Positions 51,580-62,086 are shown, numbered from the stretch's first letter. The stretch is 64,000 bases of DNA from Bacillus sp. V59.32b (GCF_003429085.1 NZ_QVTC01000020.1:1-64000); one strand, 5' to 3'. Notes: generated by a model not told the origin, from the letters alone. Numbers and translations are program-made.

Positions 51580-51696
51580 TGTCTGGCTACAGCGCCCACC
51601 AGCCTCGACGCACAGGACGTGCTAGTGCCGAAGAAGACATAAGGACGTGGCGGTCTTAGTCGTTCTTCTTTAATTACAGGGTGCTTCCGCTTTTCT
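51580..51696 (+). repeat. Structured intergenic repeat, family R1, medium copy c
   Basis: Starts TGTCTGGCTACAGCGCCC and ends GGGTGCTTCCGCTTTTCT. The core GAAGACATAAGGACGTGGCG with GTCTTAGTC matches R2b and R1a. The outer AGCGCCC/GGGTGCT termini still pair with a G-T. Confidence 0.75.
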
Positions 51697-51780
51697 TATA
51701 AATGTCGGATTTTGATGAAGTATGGTTTTTTGCTGCAGACAAGATATAATAGAAATGGATAAGAAAAAAGGGGGTAGCCA

Positions 51781-53085
51781 ATGGGATATTCCACGGAAAA
51801 GCTTAGTGAGGAAAAAGTATTTAAAGACCCGGTTCACCGCTATATTCATGTACGGGACCAGGTGATTTGGGATTTAATAGGAACGAAGGAATTTCAGCGT
51901 CTGCGCCGTATTCGTCAGCTGGGAACTACTTATCTGACCTTTCATGGAGCAGAACATAGTCGGCTGAACCATTCACTCGGTGTTTATGAAATTGTCCGCA
52001 GAATCATCGACGATGTGTTTGTGGGGAGGCCTGAATGGAAACAGGAAGAGCGTCTTTTATGTTTATGTGCCGCCCTTCTTCATGATTTGGGGCACGGGCC
52101 TTTCTCGCATTCCTTCGAAAAAGTTTTCGACCTGGACCACGAGCATTTTACCCGGCAGATCATTTTAGGAGATACAGAAGTTAACCGCGTCCTATCTAAG
52201 GTTGGTGGAGCGTTTCCGAAAAAGGTAGCGGAAGTAATCGCGAAAACATACGAAAGCAAACTCGTGGTCAGCATGATATCCAGCCAGATTGATGCGGACC
52301 GGATGGATTACTTGCAGAGAGATGCTTATTTTACGGGGGTTAGTTACGGACATTTTGATATGGAACGTATCTTGCGCGTGATGAGGCCGCGGGAGGACCA
52401 GGTGGTTATTAAACAGAGCGGCATGCATGCTGTGGAAGATTACATCATGAGCCGATATCAAATGTATTGGCAGGTTTATTTTCATCCGGTGACCAGAAGC
52501 GCGGAAGTCATTCTTACGAAAATTTTACATAGAGCCAAGCATTTATACGAATCGGGATATCGCTTTCAAGAAGAGCCTCACCATTTTTATTCGCTGTTTA
52601 AGGGAGACGTTACTTTAGCGGATTATTTGAAAATGGACGAATCCGTCATGCTCTATTATTTTCAGATATGGGAGGAAGAGAAGGATCATATTCTCAGAGA
52701 CCTCTGTGACCGTTTTATGAACCGTAAACTATTTAAATATACCGAATTTCATCCGTCGAACGATCAGATGAATAAGCTAATGGAATTAAAGAGCCTCTTT
52801 AAACAGGCTGGCATTGATCCGGAATATTATCTTGTGGTCGATTCATCCTCAGACCTTCCGTATGACTTTTACCGTCCTGGTGAAGAAGAAGAAGAACGGC
52901 TTCCGATTCATTTGCTGAAGAATAATGGCGAGATAAGTGAGTTATCAGTAGAATCAGAAATTGTTGATGGAATTTCAGGAAAAAGAAGGACAGACCATAA
53001 ACTATATTTTCCCGGCGATCTCCTTAAGGATGATTCAACGGATAGAGAAATCAAACGCCAGATACGTGAACTGCTGGATCTTTAA
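51781..53085 (+). CDS. ywfO: HD-domain phosphohydrolase YwfO
   Basis: The 434-residue protein has a dNTPase-like HD domain: FQRLRRIRQLG, FHGAEHSRLNHSLGVYEI, AALLHDLGHGPFSHSFE (the HD metal ligands near 98) and SSQIDADRMDYLQRD. It probably hydrolyses nucleotides with a divalent metal. Length and place match B. subtilis YwfO. AAGGGGG lies six bases before the ATG. Confidence 0.9.
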   Translation: MGYSTEKLSEEKVFKDPVHRYIHVRDQVIWDLIGTKEFQRLRRIRQLGTTYLTFHGAEHSRLNHSLGVYEIVRRIIDDVFVGRPEWKQEERLLCLCAALLHDLGHGPFSHSFEKVFDLDHEHFTRQIILGDTEVNRVLSKVGGAFPKKVAEVIAKTYESKLVVSMISSQIDADRMDYLQRDAYFTGVSYGHFDMERILRVMRPREDQVVIKQSGMHAVEDYIMSRYQMYWQVYFHPVTRSAEVILTKILHRAKHLYESGYRFQEEPHHFYSLFKGDVTLADYLKMDESVMLYYFQIWEEEKDHILRDLCDRFMNRKLFKYTEFHPSNDQMNKLMELKSLFKQAGIDPEYYLVVDSSSDLPYDFYRPGEEEEERLPIHLLKNNGEISELSVESEIVDGISGKRRTDHKLYFPGDLLKDDSTDREIKRQIRELLDL

Positions 53086-53141
53086 GGATTAATCCTGTAT
53101 TTCAGAGAAAAAGCAACATTTTGGGTGAGGAGTGACGAGGC

Positions 53142-53651
53142 TTGTTTAAGGATCATGCAAAAATTATCAATGCCATTTCGGCAGCCGGTGAAGTTACGGG
53201 GAGAAAAAAGCTTCAAAAAATCATTTTCATCGCCAAGAAGCTATCTTTCCCTTTTCAAGAAAAATTCTCTTTCCATTTTTACGGACCATATTCCGAAGAG
53301 TTGACGCTGCGAATCGAAGAGCTCTGCAATATGGGATATTTAAGTGAAGTAAGGGAAAAAAAGGCGGGGTATTATCAATACTGTTATTCTATCACCGATC
53401 CAGGTATGGACTTTCTCACGATGCATGAATTGGACATGCCTGCGCTTGGGGATTGCTTACTAGATATGAATGCACAGAATGCGCGTTTCCTCGAGCTTGT
53501 TTCAACCGTCCTTTATTTTGATGCGCTGGAAAGAGACGAAGTAGTGGAGAAGATCGCCACATTAAAAAGCAAACAAAAATACACGCATGAAGAAATTGAT
53601 CAAGCATATGCATATATTGATCAGCTAAAAGAGAAAGCTAAGGTAAATTAA
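53142..53651 (+). CDS. ywgA: YwgA family protein
   Basis: The 169-residue protein has GRKKLQKIIFIAKKLSFPFQ and HFYGPYSEEL, a winged-helix-like pattern resembling GepA/DUF4065-type antitoxin-like proteins. Its position after ywfO fits YwgA, whose function is unknown. TTG start at 53142 with GAGGAGTG upstream. Terminator at 53657. Confidence 0.8.
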   Translation: MFKDHAKIINAISAAGEVTGRKKLQKIIFIAKKLSFPFQEKFSFHFYGPYSEELTLRIEELCNMGYLSEVREKKAGYYQYCYSITDPGMDFLTMHELDMPALGDCLLDMNAQNARFLELVSTVLYFDALERDEVVEKIATLKSKQKYTHEEIDQAYAYIDQLKEKAKVN

Positions 53652-53656
53652 AGAGG

Positions 53657-53689
53657 AACGCTTGGAGTATCTTTGTCCAAGCGTTTTGT
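53657..53689 (+). terminator. Terminator of ywfO-ywgA
   Basis: AACGCTTGGA pairs with TCCAAGCGTT around GTATCTTTG, followed by TTGTTG. Confidence 0.85.
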
Positions 53690-53796
53690 TGTAATAAATG
53701 TGAGGATTTTTCTGGAAGGGTATCTTTTAATTTCTATATAATATCCAGACGGCGGAGTTTAGTATCCAAACCAACAATTATTAACCGTCATTATAA

Positions 53797-53822
53797 AAGC
53801 CAAACCGAAAACCGATTTGGCC
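53797..53822 (-). terminator. Terminator of ywhB
   Basis: On the minus strand GGCCAAATCG and CGGTTTGGCT pair around TTTT with G-T pairs and are followed by TTTATAATG. It starts 8 bp after the stop. Confidence 0.7.
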
Positions 53823-53829
53823 TTATCGA

Positions 53830-54015
53830 TTACTCGTCGCTCAGGCGTTTTCCGGCGACTCCGTAATGGTTTTTAGACATTTCTTCAATAAAAACGACTA
53901 CTTTATCCTTTGATGCGCCGGTCGTTTCCGTAACGGCTTCGGTAACCTTCTCTACTAGCGCTTTCTTTTGTGCATCGGATCTTCCTTCAAGCATTTTCAC
54001 AGTAACGTAAGGCAT
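53830..54015 (-). CDS. ywhB: 4-oxalocrotonate tautomerase family protein YwhB
   Basis: The 61-residue protein starts MPYVTVKMLEGRS: the catalytic proline becomes N-terminal after removal of Met. RSDAQKKALVEKVTEAV and the C-terminal VVVFIEEM complete the tautomerase fold. It ketonises 2-hydroxydienoates in vitro in homologues; its physiological role is unknown. GGAGG lies before the ATG. Confidence 0.92.
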   Translation of the reverse strand: MPYVTVKMLEGRSDAQKKALVEKVTEAVTETTGASKDKVVVFIEEMSKNHYGVAGKRLSDE

Positions 54016-54154
54016 GGCTACTTTCCTCCATTCATATTCTTTCTTTGTAGTGTTCCATATGATCAGGAAAAAAGCAATCCTGAAGTGCAGTCCATTTTAT
54101 ATTATGATGTCTTTTCATGTATACTTACGGTAATAAAGAATCGGGGAGAAAAAA

Positions 54155-54820
54155 ATGGAGAATTTTTTAAATCAGTTTTTAGCATTTTCTTTGGAAGAAA
54201 TACCATTTGTCGTAGTCGTGTTATTGATCGCATTCACGCTACATGAATTTTCCCATGCATATGTGGCTTATAAATTTGGCGATCATACTGCAAAGGATCA
54301 GGGACGGGTCACATTGAACCCGATCAACCATTTAGATCCGCTTGGAACCCTGCTTTTGTTGATTGCAGGGTTCGGCTGGGCACGGCCTGTCCCGGTAAAC
54401 CGTTATAATTTTAAGCGACCGCGGCTGGCTGGGGTGCTCGTTTCTTTTGCAGGTCCCTTTAGTAATTTACTGCTCGCAACGGTTGGTCTTATCATTTGGC
54501 ACAGTCTTGCGGCCGCGGGGCTTAGTACGAATTTGCCGGTCTACGTATATACCTTTATCCATTTGTTTATACAACTAAATATTGTTTTATTTGTTTTCAA
54601 TTTGCTCCCTTTTCCGCCTTTGGATGGATATCGTATTATACAGGATTTGGCCCCGGACAATATCAGGGCGAAGTTGACACAATATGATTCATACGGAGCA
54701 CTCATTTTTTTAATATTGGTAATCACCCCGCTGAGTCAATATACAATCCAACCAATCTTTCAGGTGGTATTGCCGTTAGTCACGAACACGCTGAATGACT
54801 TGATTTCTACATTATTCTAG
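54155..54820 (+). CDS. ywhC: Site-2-protease-family zinc metalloprotease YwhC
   Basis: The 221-residue polytopic protein has five or six hydrophobic segments, the zinc motif HEFSHA (HExxH) near 30 and FPPLDGYRI with the third ligand Asp near 155. It lacks PDZ and CBS domains, as does B. subtilis YwhC. It may cleave transmembrane peptides; the substrate is unknown. GGGGAG lies six bases before the ATG. Confidence 0.9.
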   Translation: MENFLNQFLAFSLEEIPFVVVVLLIAFTLHEFSHAYVAYKFGDHTAKDQGRVTLNPINHLDPLGTLLLLIAGFGWARPVPVNRYNFKRPRLAGVLVSFAGPFSNLLLATVGLIIWHSLAAAGLSTNLPVYVYTFIHLFIQLNIVLFVFNLLPFPPLDGYRIIQDLAPDNIRAKLTQYDSYGALIFLILVITPLSQYTIQPIFQVVLPLVTNTLNDLISTLF

Positions 54821-54856
54821 GTGCCTGGCACCACTCTATATAAAGGAGGCAACATG

Positions 54857-55366
54857 ATGGATAAGCAGAAGCTTGGTTTCAATATCATTAAAAATGATCC
54901 AACGGAGGGACATGGCGGATTTGGTGCAGGTGTGTTGACGCTCGACAACATCTCGCCAGTGATTATTGACGTGGATGCGGGGGAGGCGTCTGTTGATATC
55001 GGGGCATTGCATGCGAGAAGTACGGTGGAGCGGGGCATTAAGTTCCTTAAGGTTAAAGAGGAAGTCCCCAATGGCAAACCGTATTGGCTTGTTTGGGTGA
55101 CGATTGAAACGACACAAGAGGGCCCACTTTATGCCGGGGTCACAGCCTGTGAGATGACAGTGGACCGCTCCATTAGAAGAGGCTATAAATCGTTGCCTGA
55201 GCATGTAAACCGTATGGATAAATCATTGAAGCGTCATGTTATTGTCAAACATATGGACGATAAATCAAAGACAGTGCTGGCAGAGTTTTTGAAAAATCAT
55301 AACGCTGATATGTGGAACCATTCATCAGATGAGTTGAAGAAGGGGTTAAACGCAGACGACTTGTAA
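54857..55366 (+). CDS. ywhD: YwhD family protein
   Basis: The 169-residue protein (KLGFNIIKNDPTEGHGGFGAG at the start, KRHVIVKHMDDKSK near the end) belongs to the Bacillus-specific YwhD family, function unknown. Two ATGs are adjacent (54854, 54857); AAGGAGG is four and seven bases away, favouring the second. The open frame begins at a GTG at 54821 which has no site. Confidence 0.85.
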   Translation: MDKQKLGFNIIKNDPTEGHGGFGAGVLTLDNISPVIIDVDAGEASVDIGALHARSTVERGIKFLKVKEEVPNGKPYWLVWVTIETTQEGPLYAGVTACEMTVDRSIRRGYKSLPEHVNRMDKSLKRHVIVKHMDDKSKTVLAEFLKNHNADMWNHSSDELKKGLNADDL

Positions 55367-55523
55367 GAATTCAGTCATTAGCTAAACTTACCTGTCTCTC
55401 ATAAGTTCACCAGCACTTCTACCTTTAAGAAAAAATGTCAAAATTTTAAACTTACCACTTGTGAATACTTCGTAAAATAAAGTAAACTAAATACAGCGTG
55501 TAACGCTGTAAAACAAGGACATG

Positions 55524-55557
55524 AAAAACCTCGAGACGCTCCGTTCTCGAGGTTTTT
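55524..55557 (+). terminator. Bidirectional terminator between ywhD and pbpG
   Basis: AAAAACCTCGAGA pairs with TCTCGAGGTTTTT around CGCTCCGT. It serves both convergent genes. Confidence 0.92.
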
Positions 55558-55574
55558 CGTTTCTAAAAATCAAA

Positions 55575-57641
55575 TCAATTCCAAAAACGTAACAATCGTT
55601 TATACCATTTGTCTTTTTCTTTTTTCTCTGTTTCCTGTATAGAGTGCTTATTATTTGGTAGATGCTCGGTACAGAACTCCGTTGGTTCTGTTCCCTTCAC
55701 ATAATAGGCAAGTTTTTTCACCGGACAATGGGATGTCGCGAGCTTGCCGTTTGCAGGATTGATATATACGCCAACTACATTGTCTGTCTCCTTGAAATCT
55801 TTCTTCGGTTTATCTTGTAAGCTTTCTTCCATAAACCCGGCCCAGATTTTTTTAGCGTACGTTTTTTCAGCGCTCGCCGTGATTTTTTGTGGCTGGTCAT
55901 ATCCGGCCCATACCCCGGTAACCAGCTGCGGCGTATATCCAATCATCCAACTGTCAGTTTCTGTTGTGCCGGATTTGCCGGCATACTTCCTCGTCAGTTG
56001 AGAAGCGATGGAGCTCCCGGTCACCTTTGTATAACCGTTGAGTTTCTTATCAAAAATACCTGTCAGCATGTCAGTCATCACAAATGCTTGCGCTGGATTA
56101 AGTACTTGCTTTTTTTTACCTTTTTGTTCGAAAATAATCTCGCCCTTATGATTTTCCACCCTTTTAATATAAACAGGCTTGTTTTTTTTACCGCCATTGG
56201 CAAGCATACTGTAGGCGTTAACCATCTCAATTACCCGTACGCCTGACGTACCAAGTGCGGCCGACGGAACATGCGCCATTTTAGTACTTAGGCCAAATCG
56301 GCGCACCGTGTCAATCAGTGTTTTTTCACCCAAAAATAAATGGGTTTTAACAGCATACACATTATCCGATAAAGCAATGGCCTGGGCCATGGTTATTTCG
56401 GAATCGGCATACTGATGGTTAAAATTATGTGGCGTATAGGAAGATTTGCCGTCATCATATGTGAAAGTAGTCAGTTCGCTTCTCAATGTTGAGGATGGTG
56501 TAAACCCTTTTTCTAGGGCGGCATAGTATAGCAGCGGCTTAATCGTCGAACCAGGCTGCCTGATCGCATGGATTGCACGGTTATAAGGAGTCTTATCATA
56601 CTTCCTTCCGCCTACCATCGCTTTGACTTCTCCCGTTTTCGGATTCATGGCGACCATTGCTGCTTGTATATCGGATGACGCTCCAATGACATGGTCGAGC
56701 GTCTTTTCAGCAATATCCTGCGCCTTTGTATCCAGCGTTGTATATACTCTCAAACCACCCATTTGAATGGTGCGATCGTCCAAATCCAGCTGTGTCTTTA
56801 AAGCCTGCTTAACGGCATCCTGAAAATAGGGCGCTATCTTTCTATCAACCGATTTATGTCCCCGGTTAAACGCCAGCGGCTTCTGGCTTTCTTTCTCCAC
56901 CGTTTCCTTAGGGATCATATCTCCACTCGCCATCGCGCGCAAAACAACCTTTTGCCTTTTTTTCGCCTGATTCATTGATAAGAACGGAGAGTAGTTGGCA
57001 GGCCCTTTTGGTATTCCGGCCAGCATGCTCGCTTCGGACAAAGTTAAATTTTTGGCATTCTTCCCGAAATAGTACTGGCTTGCCGCCTGAATCCCGTACA
57101 CCCCGTGACCATAGTAAATCGTATTCAGATAGCCTTCCAATATCTCTTCTTTTGAATAATTGGTTTCCAGTCTGATTGTATAGAAGGCTTCGTTAAATTT
57201 ACGGTTCCATGTTTTATCGTGGCTCAGGTATAGATTCCTGGCGTATTGCTGGGTAATCGTACTTGCCCCCTGAACCTTCGACATTGCGTTTAGATCCGCT
57301 AAAACAGCACCCGCAATCCGCTTCGGGTCAAAGCCATGGTGCTTGTGAAATTGACGGTCTTCCACTGCGATAGTCGCATCTACCAAGGCTGGGGAGATAT
57401 CATGTAAATCCACCCAATACCTTTTCTGCCCGTTATTGCTTTCCCCTATCAAGCTGCCATCGTCACTGTAAAAAAGAGTGGATTGAGGAACTGTTAAGGG
57501 AGGAGCTCCTAGTGTTTTTGAAAAAATGACAAGTGAAGCCAGCAATAAAAAAGCAAGGATTACGGCCATCCCTGTAAAGATGATAATCGCCCGGATGTAT
57601 TTGGCTTTACGCTTGAACCGTTGGCCTGTAATCAATTCCAC
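55575..57641 (-). CDS. pbpG: Bifunctional penicillin-binding protein (PbpG/PBP2d-like)
   Basis: The 688-residue class A PBP has one N-terminal transmembrane helix (about 17-40), a GT51 glycosyltransferase domain (VEDRQFHKHHGFD; GASTITQQYARNLYL) and a transpeptidase domain with GSTIKPLLYY (SxxK), SDN and KSGTTETDSW. In B. subtilis PbpG acts in forespore germ-cell-wall synthesis under sigma F; no such promoter was identified here. The GTG start has GAGGTG six bases upstream. Confidence 0.9.
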   Translation of the reverse strand: MELITGQRFKRKAKYIRAIIIFTGMAVILAFLLLASLVIFSKTLGAPPLTVPQSTLFYSDDGSLIGESNNGQKRYWVDLHDISPALVDATIAVEDRQFHKHHGFDPKRIAGAVLADLNAMSKVQGASTITQQYARNLYLSHDKTWNRKFNEAFYTIRLETNYSKEEILEGYLNTIYYGHGVYGIQAASQYYFGKNAKNLTLSEASMLAGIPKGPANYSPFLSMNQAKKRQKVVLRAMASGDMIPKETVEKESQKPLAFNRGHKSVDRKIAPYFQDAVKQALKTQLDLDDRTIQMGGLRVYTTLDTKAQDIAEKTLDHVIGASSDIQAAMVAMNPKTGEVKAMVGGRKYDKTPYNRAIHAIRQPGSTIKPLLYYAALEKGFTPSSTLRSELTTFTYDDGKSSYTPHNFNHQYADSEITMAQAIALSDNVYAVKTHLFLGEKTLIDTVRRFGLSTKMAHVPSAALGTSGVRVIEMVNAYSMLANGGKKNKPVYIKRVENHKGEIIFEQKGKKKQVLNPAQAFVMTDMLTGIFDKKLNGYTKVTGSSIASQLTRKYAGKSGTTETDSWMIGYTPQLVTGVWAGYDQPQKITASAEKTYAKKIWAGFMEESLQDKPKKDFKETDNVVGVYINPANGKLATSHCPVKKLAYYVKGTEPTEFCTEHLPNNKHSIQETEKKEKDKWYKRLLRFWN

Positions 57642-57736
57642 TGTTTACACCTCGTTCCTCCAGAAAATGTTATTATCAGTATGAAAATAATCGCTCTGTT
57701 TTAAACATCGTCTAAGAAAAAAGGACAACTTTTTTC

Positions 57737-57764
57737 TTGCTTTTTCATAGGATTCGGCTATACT
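57737..57764 (+). promoter_or_regulatory. Candidate promoter of speE-speB
   Basis: TTGCTT (57737-57742) and TATACT (57759-57764) are 16 bp apart, about 85 bp before speE. Confidence 0.5.
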
Positions 57765-57849
57765 TTTTCTAGTTTGTAATTTTTTTGTTGGGGAACGTTA
57801 ATATGGACGAGGATTGTCAATGAAGCTCAAATAGAAAGGATGGATATGA

Positions 57850-58677
57850 ATGGCTATTTGGTTTACAGAAAAGCAGACGGAGAACTTTGGAATTACGATG
57901 AAAGTGAACCGGACTTTACATACTGAACAAACGGAATTTCAAAAGCTTGATATGGTAGAAACGGAAGAATGGGGAAATATGCTTCTTCTTGACGATATGG
58001 TCATGACCACGAAAATAGACGAGTTTGTTTATCATGAAATGGTTGCGCACGTTCCGCTTTTTACCCATCCAAATCCTGAGAATGTCCTTGTTGTCGGAGG
58101 AGGGGATGGGGGCGTTATCCGTGAGATCTTGAAGCATTCGAGCGTCAAAAAAGCTACTTTAGTAGATATAGACGGTAAGGTCATTGAATACTCAAAGAAA
58201 TTCCTTCCCGAAATCGCCGGCAAGCTTGAGGATCCCCGTGTCGAAGTAAAGGTTGATGATGGATTTATGCATATCGCCAACAGTGAGAATGAATACGATG
58301 TGATCATGGTTGATTCCACTGAGCCGGTTGGACCGGCCGTCAATTTATTTACAAAAGGGTTCTATGCAGGCATTTCTAAAGCATTGAAGGAAGATGGCAT
58401 CTTTGTTGCCCAAACCGATAACCCTTGGTTTAAAGCAGATCTGATTACAGAAGTGCAAAGAGATGTGAAAGAAATCTTCCCGATTACCCATTTGTATTTA
58501 GCCAATATCCCGACATATCCAAGCGGTTTATGGACATTCACGATCGGTTCAAAAAAATATGATCCGCTTGAAGTAAGCGAAGATAGATTCCATGAAATCG
58601 AAACGAAGTATTACACAAAAGAGCTTCACAAAGCTGCATTCGTACTTCCAAAATTCGTTCAGGATTTAATTAAATAA
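57850..58677 (+). CDS. speE: Spermidine synthase
   Basis: The 275-residue aminopropyltransferase has [16 protein letters not shown] (SAM-like binding loop, about 80-95), [16 protein letters not shown] and [13 protein letters not shown]. It makes spermidine from putrescine and decarboxylated SAM. AAAGGA lies before the ATG. It is followed 23 bp later by speB, so putrescine production and use are paired. Confidence 0.94.
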   Translation: MAIWFTEKQTENFGITMKVNRTLHTEQTEFQKLDMVETEEWGNMLLLDDMVMTTKIDEFVYHEMVAHVPLFTHPNPENVLVVGGGDGGVIREILKHSSVKKATLVDIDGKVIEYSKKFLPEIAGKLEDPRVEVKVDDGFMHIANSENEYDVIMVDSTEPVGPAVNLFTKGFYAGISKALKEDGIFVAQTDNPWFKADLITEVQRDVKEIFPITHLYLANIPTYPSGLWTFTIGSKKYDPLEVSEDRFHEIETKYYTKELHKAAFVLPKFVQDLIK

Positions 58678-58700
58678 CAAGAGGAAGAGGTGGACATGCT

Positions 58701-59579
58701 ATGCGCTTTGATGAAGCATACTCAGGCAATGTGTTTATAAAAAGCCACCCGGATTTTGAAGAATCCGAAGCAGTCATATACGGGATGCCGATGGATTGGA
58801 CAGTTAGCTATCGGCCGGGATCCCGTTTCGGTCCGACAAGAATCCGTGAGGTATCGATTGGACTTGAAGAATACAGTGCATACCTTGATCGTGATCTTGA
58901 GGAAGTAAAATATTACGATGCCGGAGATATTCCGCTACCATTCGGGAATCCCCACCGTAGTCTGGATATCATTGAAGAGTTTGTTGGCGGTATTCTCGAT
59001 GCAGGCAAGTTTCCGCTTGGAATAGGCGGCGAACATCTGGTTTCCTGGCCGGTGATGAAGGCTGTTTTCAAAAAATATCCCGACCTGGCCATCATCCATA
59101 TGGATGCCCATACAGACCTGCGTGAGCATTATGAAGGCGAACCGCTTTCCCACTCCACGCCAATCCGAAAAATCGCCGAGCATATCGGGCCGGATAATGT
59201 CTATTCTTTTGGCATCCGGTCAGGCATGAAGGAAGAGTTCGAGTGGGCGAAAGAAAATGAAATGCACATTTCTAAATTTGAAGTCCTTGAGCCGTTGAAA
59301 GAAATTTTGCCGAAGCTAGCGGGCCGGCCGGTCTATGTGACGATCGATATTGACGTGCTTGACCCGGCCCATGCTCCTGGTACAGGCACAGTTGACGCAG
59401 GCGGCATTACATCGAAAGAATTACTTGCTTCCATTCATGAAATCGCGAAATCGGACCTAAAGGTAGTCGGCTGTGATTTAGTGGAAGTGGCGCCGATCTA
59501 TGATGTTTCTGAACAAACGGCTAATACAGCGAGTAAATTGATTCGTGAAATGATTTTAGGCTGGGTTCAAAAGCGATAA
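58701..59579 (+). CDS. speB: Agmatinase
   Basis: The 292-residue ureohydrolase has the manganese ligands in GGEHLVSWP, HMDAHTDLREHY and DIDVLDPAHAPGTG. It converts agmatine to putrescine and urea. AAGAGGTGG precedes the ATG. Terminator at 59594. Confidence 0.94.
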   Translation: MRFDEAYSGNVFIKSHPDFEESEAVIYGMPMDWTVSYRPGSRFGPTRIREVSIGLEEYSAYLDRDLEEVKYYDAGDIPLPFGNPHRSLDIIEEFVGGILDAGKFPLGIGGEHLVSWPVMKAVFKKYPDLAIIHMDAHTDLREHYEGEPLSHSTPIRKIAEHIGPDNVYSFGIRSGMKEEFEWAKENEMHISKFEVLEPLKEILPKLAGRPVYVTIDIDVLDPAHAPGTGTVDAGGITSKELLASIHEIAKSDLKVVGCDLVEVAPIYDVSEQTANTASKLIREMILGWVQKR

Positions 59580-59593
59580 ACTTTGTGGATAAG

Positions 59594-59628
59594 AGACTGA
59601 TCCTGAATCATCAGGACAGTCTTTTTTC
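59594..59628 (+). terminator. Terminator of speE-speB
   Basis: GACTGATCCTGA pairs with TCAGGACAGTC around ATCA, followed by TTTTTTC. Confidence 0.88.
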
Positions 59629-59666
59629 TAAGATTAGGAAAGTATTATTTTTAAAATTTTGACTGA

Positions 59667-59852
59667 TGTCCAGCTGCAGCGCCCAGCCCCTCGGGTCATA
59701 AGCCAAACCACTGTGGTGACTGGGGAACTGCCTCCTCGCGGTTTGTCTTATGCCTGTCGGACTTGCCCAGGATGGGCTGGCATCGACGTTTGCCACACGA
59801 TGTGGCAGGTCTTAGTCGATGTTCCTTACTTGCAGGGCGCTTACGCTTTTCT
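59667..59852 (+). repeat. Structured intergenic repeat, family R1, long copy d
   Basis: AGCGCCC (59678-59684) and GGGCGCT (59835-59841) bound it. The first inner stem is CATAAGcCAAACC with GGTTTGtCTTATG, differing in sequence from R1a's stem but still pairing, over a loop of 25-30 bases. The segment GACTTGCCCAGGATGGGC, then TGGCATCGACG, is nearly identical to R1a. The strand is arbitrary. Confidence 0.85.
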
Positions 59853-59926
59853 AACGATAAGTTGAAACTTTAGGGAAGAATATTTATACTTATAAAGTTA
59901 TAGTTCTATTTAAGGAAGTGTGGCAT

Positions 59927-60367
59927 ATGACTATGCAAAACACCGATAAACAAGATGTTAAAGTGAAATTGAATACGAAAATAAGCAACGGTGATGAAAC
60001 AGATACATATGAAATTGTCACTTCTGGTACAACATTCACTAAAGGAAATGCTTTGTACCTGCAGTATACTGAAGAAGACGATAACGGAAAAACGTATACA
60101 ACCCTTAAATTTAAAGAAGCAGACGCGTTGTTAATGCGTAGTGGCGTTGTAAAGATGCGGCAGGTTTTCAGCCTCTCTGAAGTTACGAATGGCCATTACG
60201 AAAGCATATACGGCACAATGGCGACGCAAACGAGAACAAAATTAATCAGCCATCTTTGGGATGAGAAAAAACGTGAAGGAAAGTTTCTATTCGACTATGA
60301 ACTTTTCATGCAGGGTAACTTGCTTGGCCAATATGAAATGGTAATCACTTATAAGGAGGTAACGTAA
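59927..60367 (+). CDS. ywiB: DUF1934 beta-barrel protein YwiB
   Basis: The 146-residue lipocalin-like beta-barrel has [36 protein letters not shown] and [22 protein letters not shown] (in part). Its place between speB and argS matches YwiB. Function unknown. ATG 59927 has AAGGAAG eight bases upstream. It is likely co-transcribed with argS, four bp away. Confidence 0.88.
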   Translation: MTMQNTDKQDVKVKLNTKISNGDETDTYEIVTSGTTFTKGNALYLQYTEEDDNGKTYTTLKFKEADALLMRSGVVKMRQVFSLSEVTNGHYESIYGTMATQTRTKLISHLWDEKKREGKFLFDYELFMQGNLLGQYEMVITYKEVT

Positions 60368-60371
60368 TACG

Positions 60372-62042
60372 ATGAACGTAGTGAAGCAGGTTCAGGATAA
60401 AATAAAGCAGGAGATCATAGCGGCAGTGGTAAAGGCGGGTTTGGCAACAGAAGAAGAGATTCCTGATGTAATATTAGAATTACCGAAGGAGAAGGAGCAT
60501 GGCGACTACTCCACCAATATGGCTATGCAGCTGGCGAGAGTGGCTAAGAAAGCGCCTCGCATGATTGCGTTCGGCATTGTCGAACATTTTGACCGTTCGA
60601 AAGCTTCGATTGAAAAAATAGAAATCGCAGGCCCCGGTTTTATTAATTTCTACATGAACAATAAGTATTTAACGAAACTGATCCCAGCCATTTTGGAGGC
60701 GGGGGACCGTTATGGCGAAAGCGATTTTGGAAACAATCAAAAGATCCAGGTCGAATTTGTTTCCGCCAATCCGACAGGCTCCCTCCACCTTGGACACGCC
60801 CGGGGCGCAGCGGTCGGCGATTCCTTATGTAATGTGCTCGCTAAAGCCGGCTACGATGTATCCCGGGAATATTACATTAACGACGCCGGAAACCAGATAA
60901 ACAACCTGGCCTTATCTGTTGAGGCGCGTTATTTCCAAGCCCTTGGCATCGAAAAGGACATGCCCGCTGACGGCTATCATGGAGCGGATATTATCGGCAT
61001 CGGTAAAAAGCTCGCCGAGGAGTATGGCGATAGATTCGTAAAAGAAGACGAGAAGGAACGCTTCGACTTTTTCCGAGAGTACGGCTTGAAATATGAAATG
61101 GAAAAGTTGAAGACGGATCTCGAAAACTTCCGCGTCGGCTTTGACGTCTGGTATTCGGAGTCTTCCTTGTACGAGAACGGAAAAATCGACGCAGCCCTCG
61201 CCACCTTAAGAGAACACGGCCATATATACGAAGAGGACGGCGCCACCTGGTTCCGCTCGACGGAATTGGGCGATGATAAAGATCGCGTGCTGATTAAACA
61301 GGATGGCTCGTATACGTATCTAATGCCGGACATTGCTTATCACCGCGATAAGCTTGAACGCGGCTTTGAGAAGCTGATCAATATTTGGGGAGCGGACCAT
61401 CACGGCTATATTCCGCGTATGAAAGCCGCGATTGAAGCACTGGGTTATAAACAAGAGCAGTTAGAGGTCGAAGTGATCCAGCTCGTTCATCTATATAAAG
61501 ACGGCGAAAAGATGAAGATGAGTAAACGTACCGGTAAAGCGGTAACGATGCGGGATCTGATTGAAGAGGTCGGCCTGGATGCCACACGTTACTTCTTTGC
61601 GATGAGGAGTGCGGCTACTCATATGGACTTTGACCTGGATCTGGCCGTATCACAGTCCAATGATAACCCAGTCTACTATTCTCAATACGCCCATGCACGT
61701 ATATCAAGCATCCTGCGCCAGGGTCAGGAGCAGAACATTAGCTATGAAGGTACACAGGATTTTTCGCAAATTTCCTCGGAAAAGGAAATGGAACTGCTGA
61801 AGAAGCTTGGGGAATTCCCTCAGGCAATTGCGGAAGCGGCAGAAAAACGCATGCCGCATCGGATGACGAATTACATTTTTGATCTTGCCTCCGTGTTCCA
61901 TAGCTTTTATAATGCTGAAAAAGTACTGGATGCAGATAACGTTGAAAGAAGCAAAGCGCGCCTGGGATTAGTGAAAGCTGTACAAATCACGCTCAAAAAT
62001 GCGCTGTCGTTAATCGGCGTATCCGCTCCGGAAAAAATGTAA
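60372..62042 (+). CDS. argS: Arginyl-tRNA synthetase
   Basis: The 556-residue class I synthetase has an N-terminal Arg-tRNA D-loop domain, the HIGH-type [20 protein letters not shown] (about 128-147), KMSKRTG (about 384) and the DALR anticodon domain at the C terminus. AAGGAGG lies 12 bases before the ATG, a long spacing. No T-box was seen upstream, and it is reached from the ywiB transcript. Confidence 0.95.
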   Translation: MNVVKQVQDKIKQEIIAAVVKAGLATEEEIPDVILELPKEKEHGDYSTNMAMQLARVAKKAPRMIAFGIVEHFDRSKASIEKIEIAGPGFINFYMNNKYLTKLIPAILEAGDRYGESDFGNNQKIQVEFVSANPTGSLHLGHARGAAVGDSLCNVLAKAGYDVSREYYINDAGNQINNLALSVEARYFQALGIEKDMPADGYHGADIIGIGKKLAEEYGDRFVKEDEKERFDFFREYGLKYEMEKLKTDLENFRVGFDVWYSESSLYENGKIDAALATLREHGHIYEEDGATWFRSTELGDDKDRVLIKQDGSYTYLMPDIAYHRDKLERGFEKLINIWGADHHGYIPRMKAAIEALGYKQEQLEVEVIQLVHLYKDGEKMKMSKRTGKAVTMRDLIEEVGLDATRYFFAMRSAATHMDFDLDLAVSQSNDNPVYYSQYAHARISSILRQGQEQNISYEGTQDFSQISSEKEMELLKKLGEFPQAIAEAAEKRMPHRMTNYIFDLASVFHSFYNAEKVLDADNVERSKARLGLVKAVQITLKNALSLIGVSAPEKM

Positions 62043-62045
62043 CGC

Positions 62046-62085
62046 AAACAGGCTGTTTCTCGTTTAGAAGAAACAGCCTGTTTTT
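62046..62085 (+). terminator. Bidirectional terminator between argS and uvsE
   Basis: AAACAGGCTGTTTC pairs with GAAACAGCCTGTTT, flanked by A- and T-runs, between convergent genes. Confidence 0.92.
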
Positions 62086-62086
62086 A

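Noticed and set aside
59611-59865. Small open frames inside repeat R1d on both strands
   Set aside because: They are read from the repeat's foldback sequence, have no good ribosome sites, and the related copy R1a does not keep the frames.
60130-60371. T-box leader for argS
   Set aside because: The space before argS is the ywiB coding region, and no T-box sequence was found.
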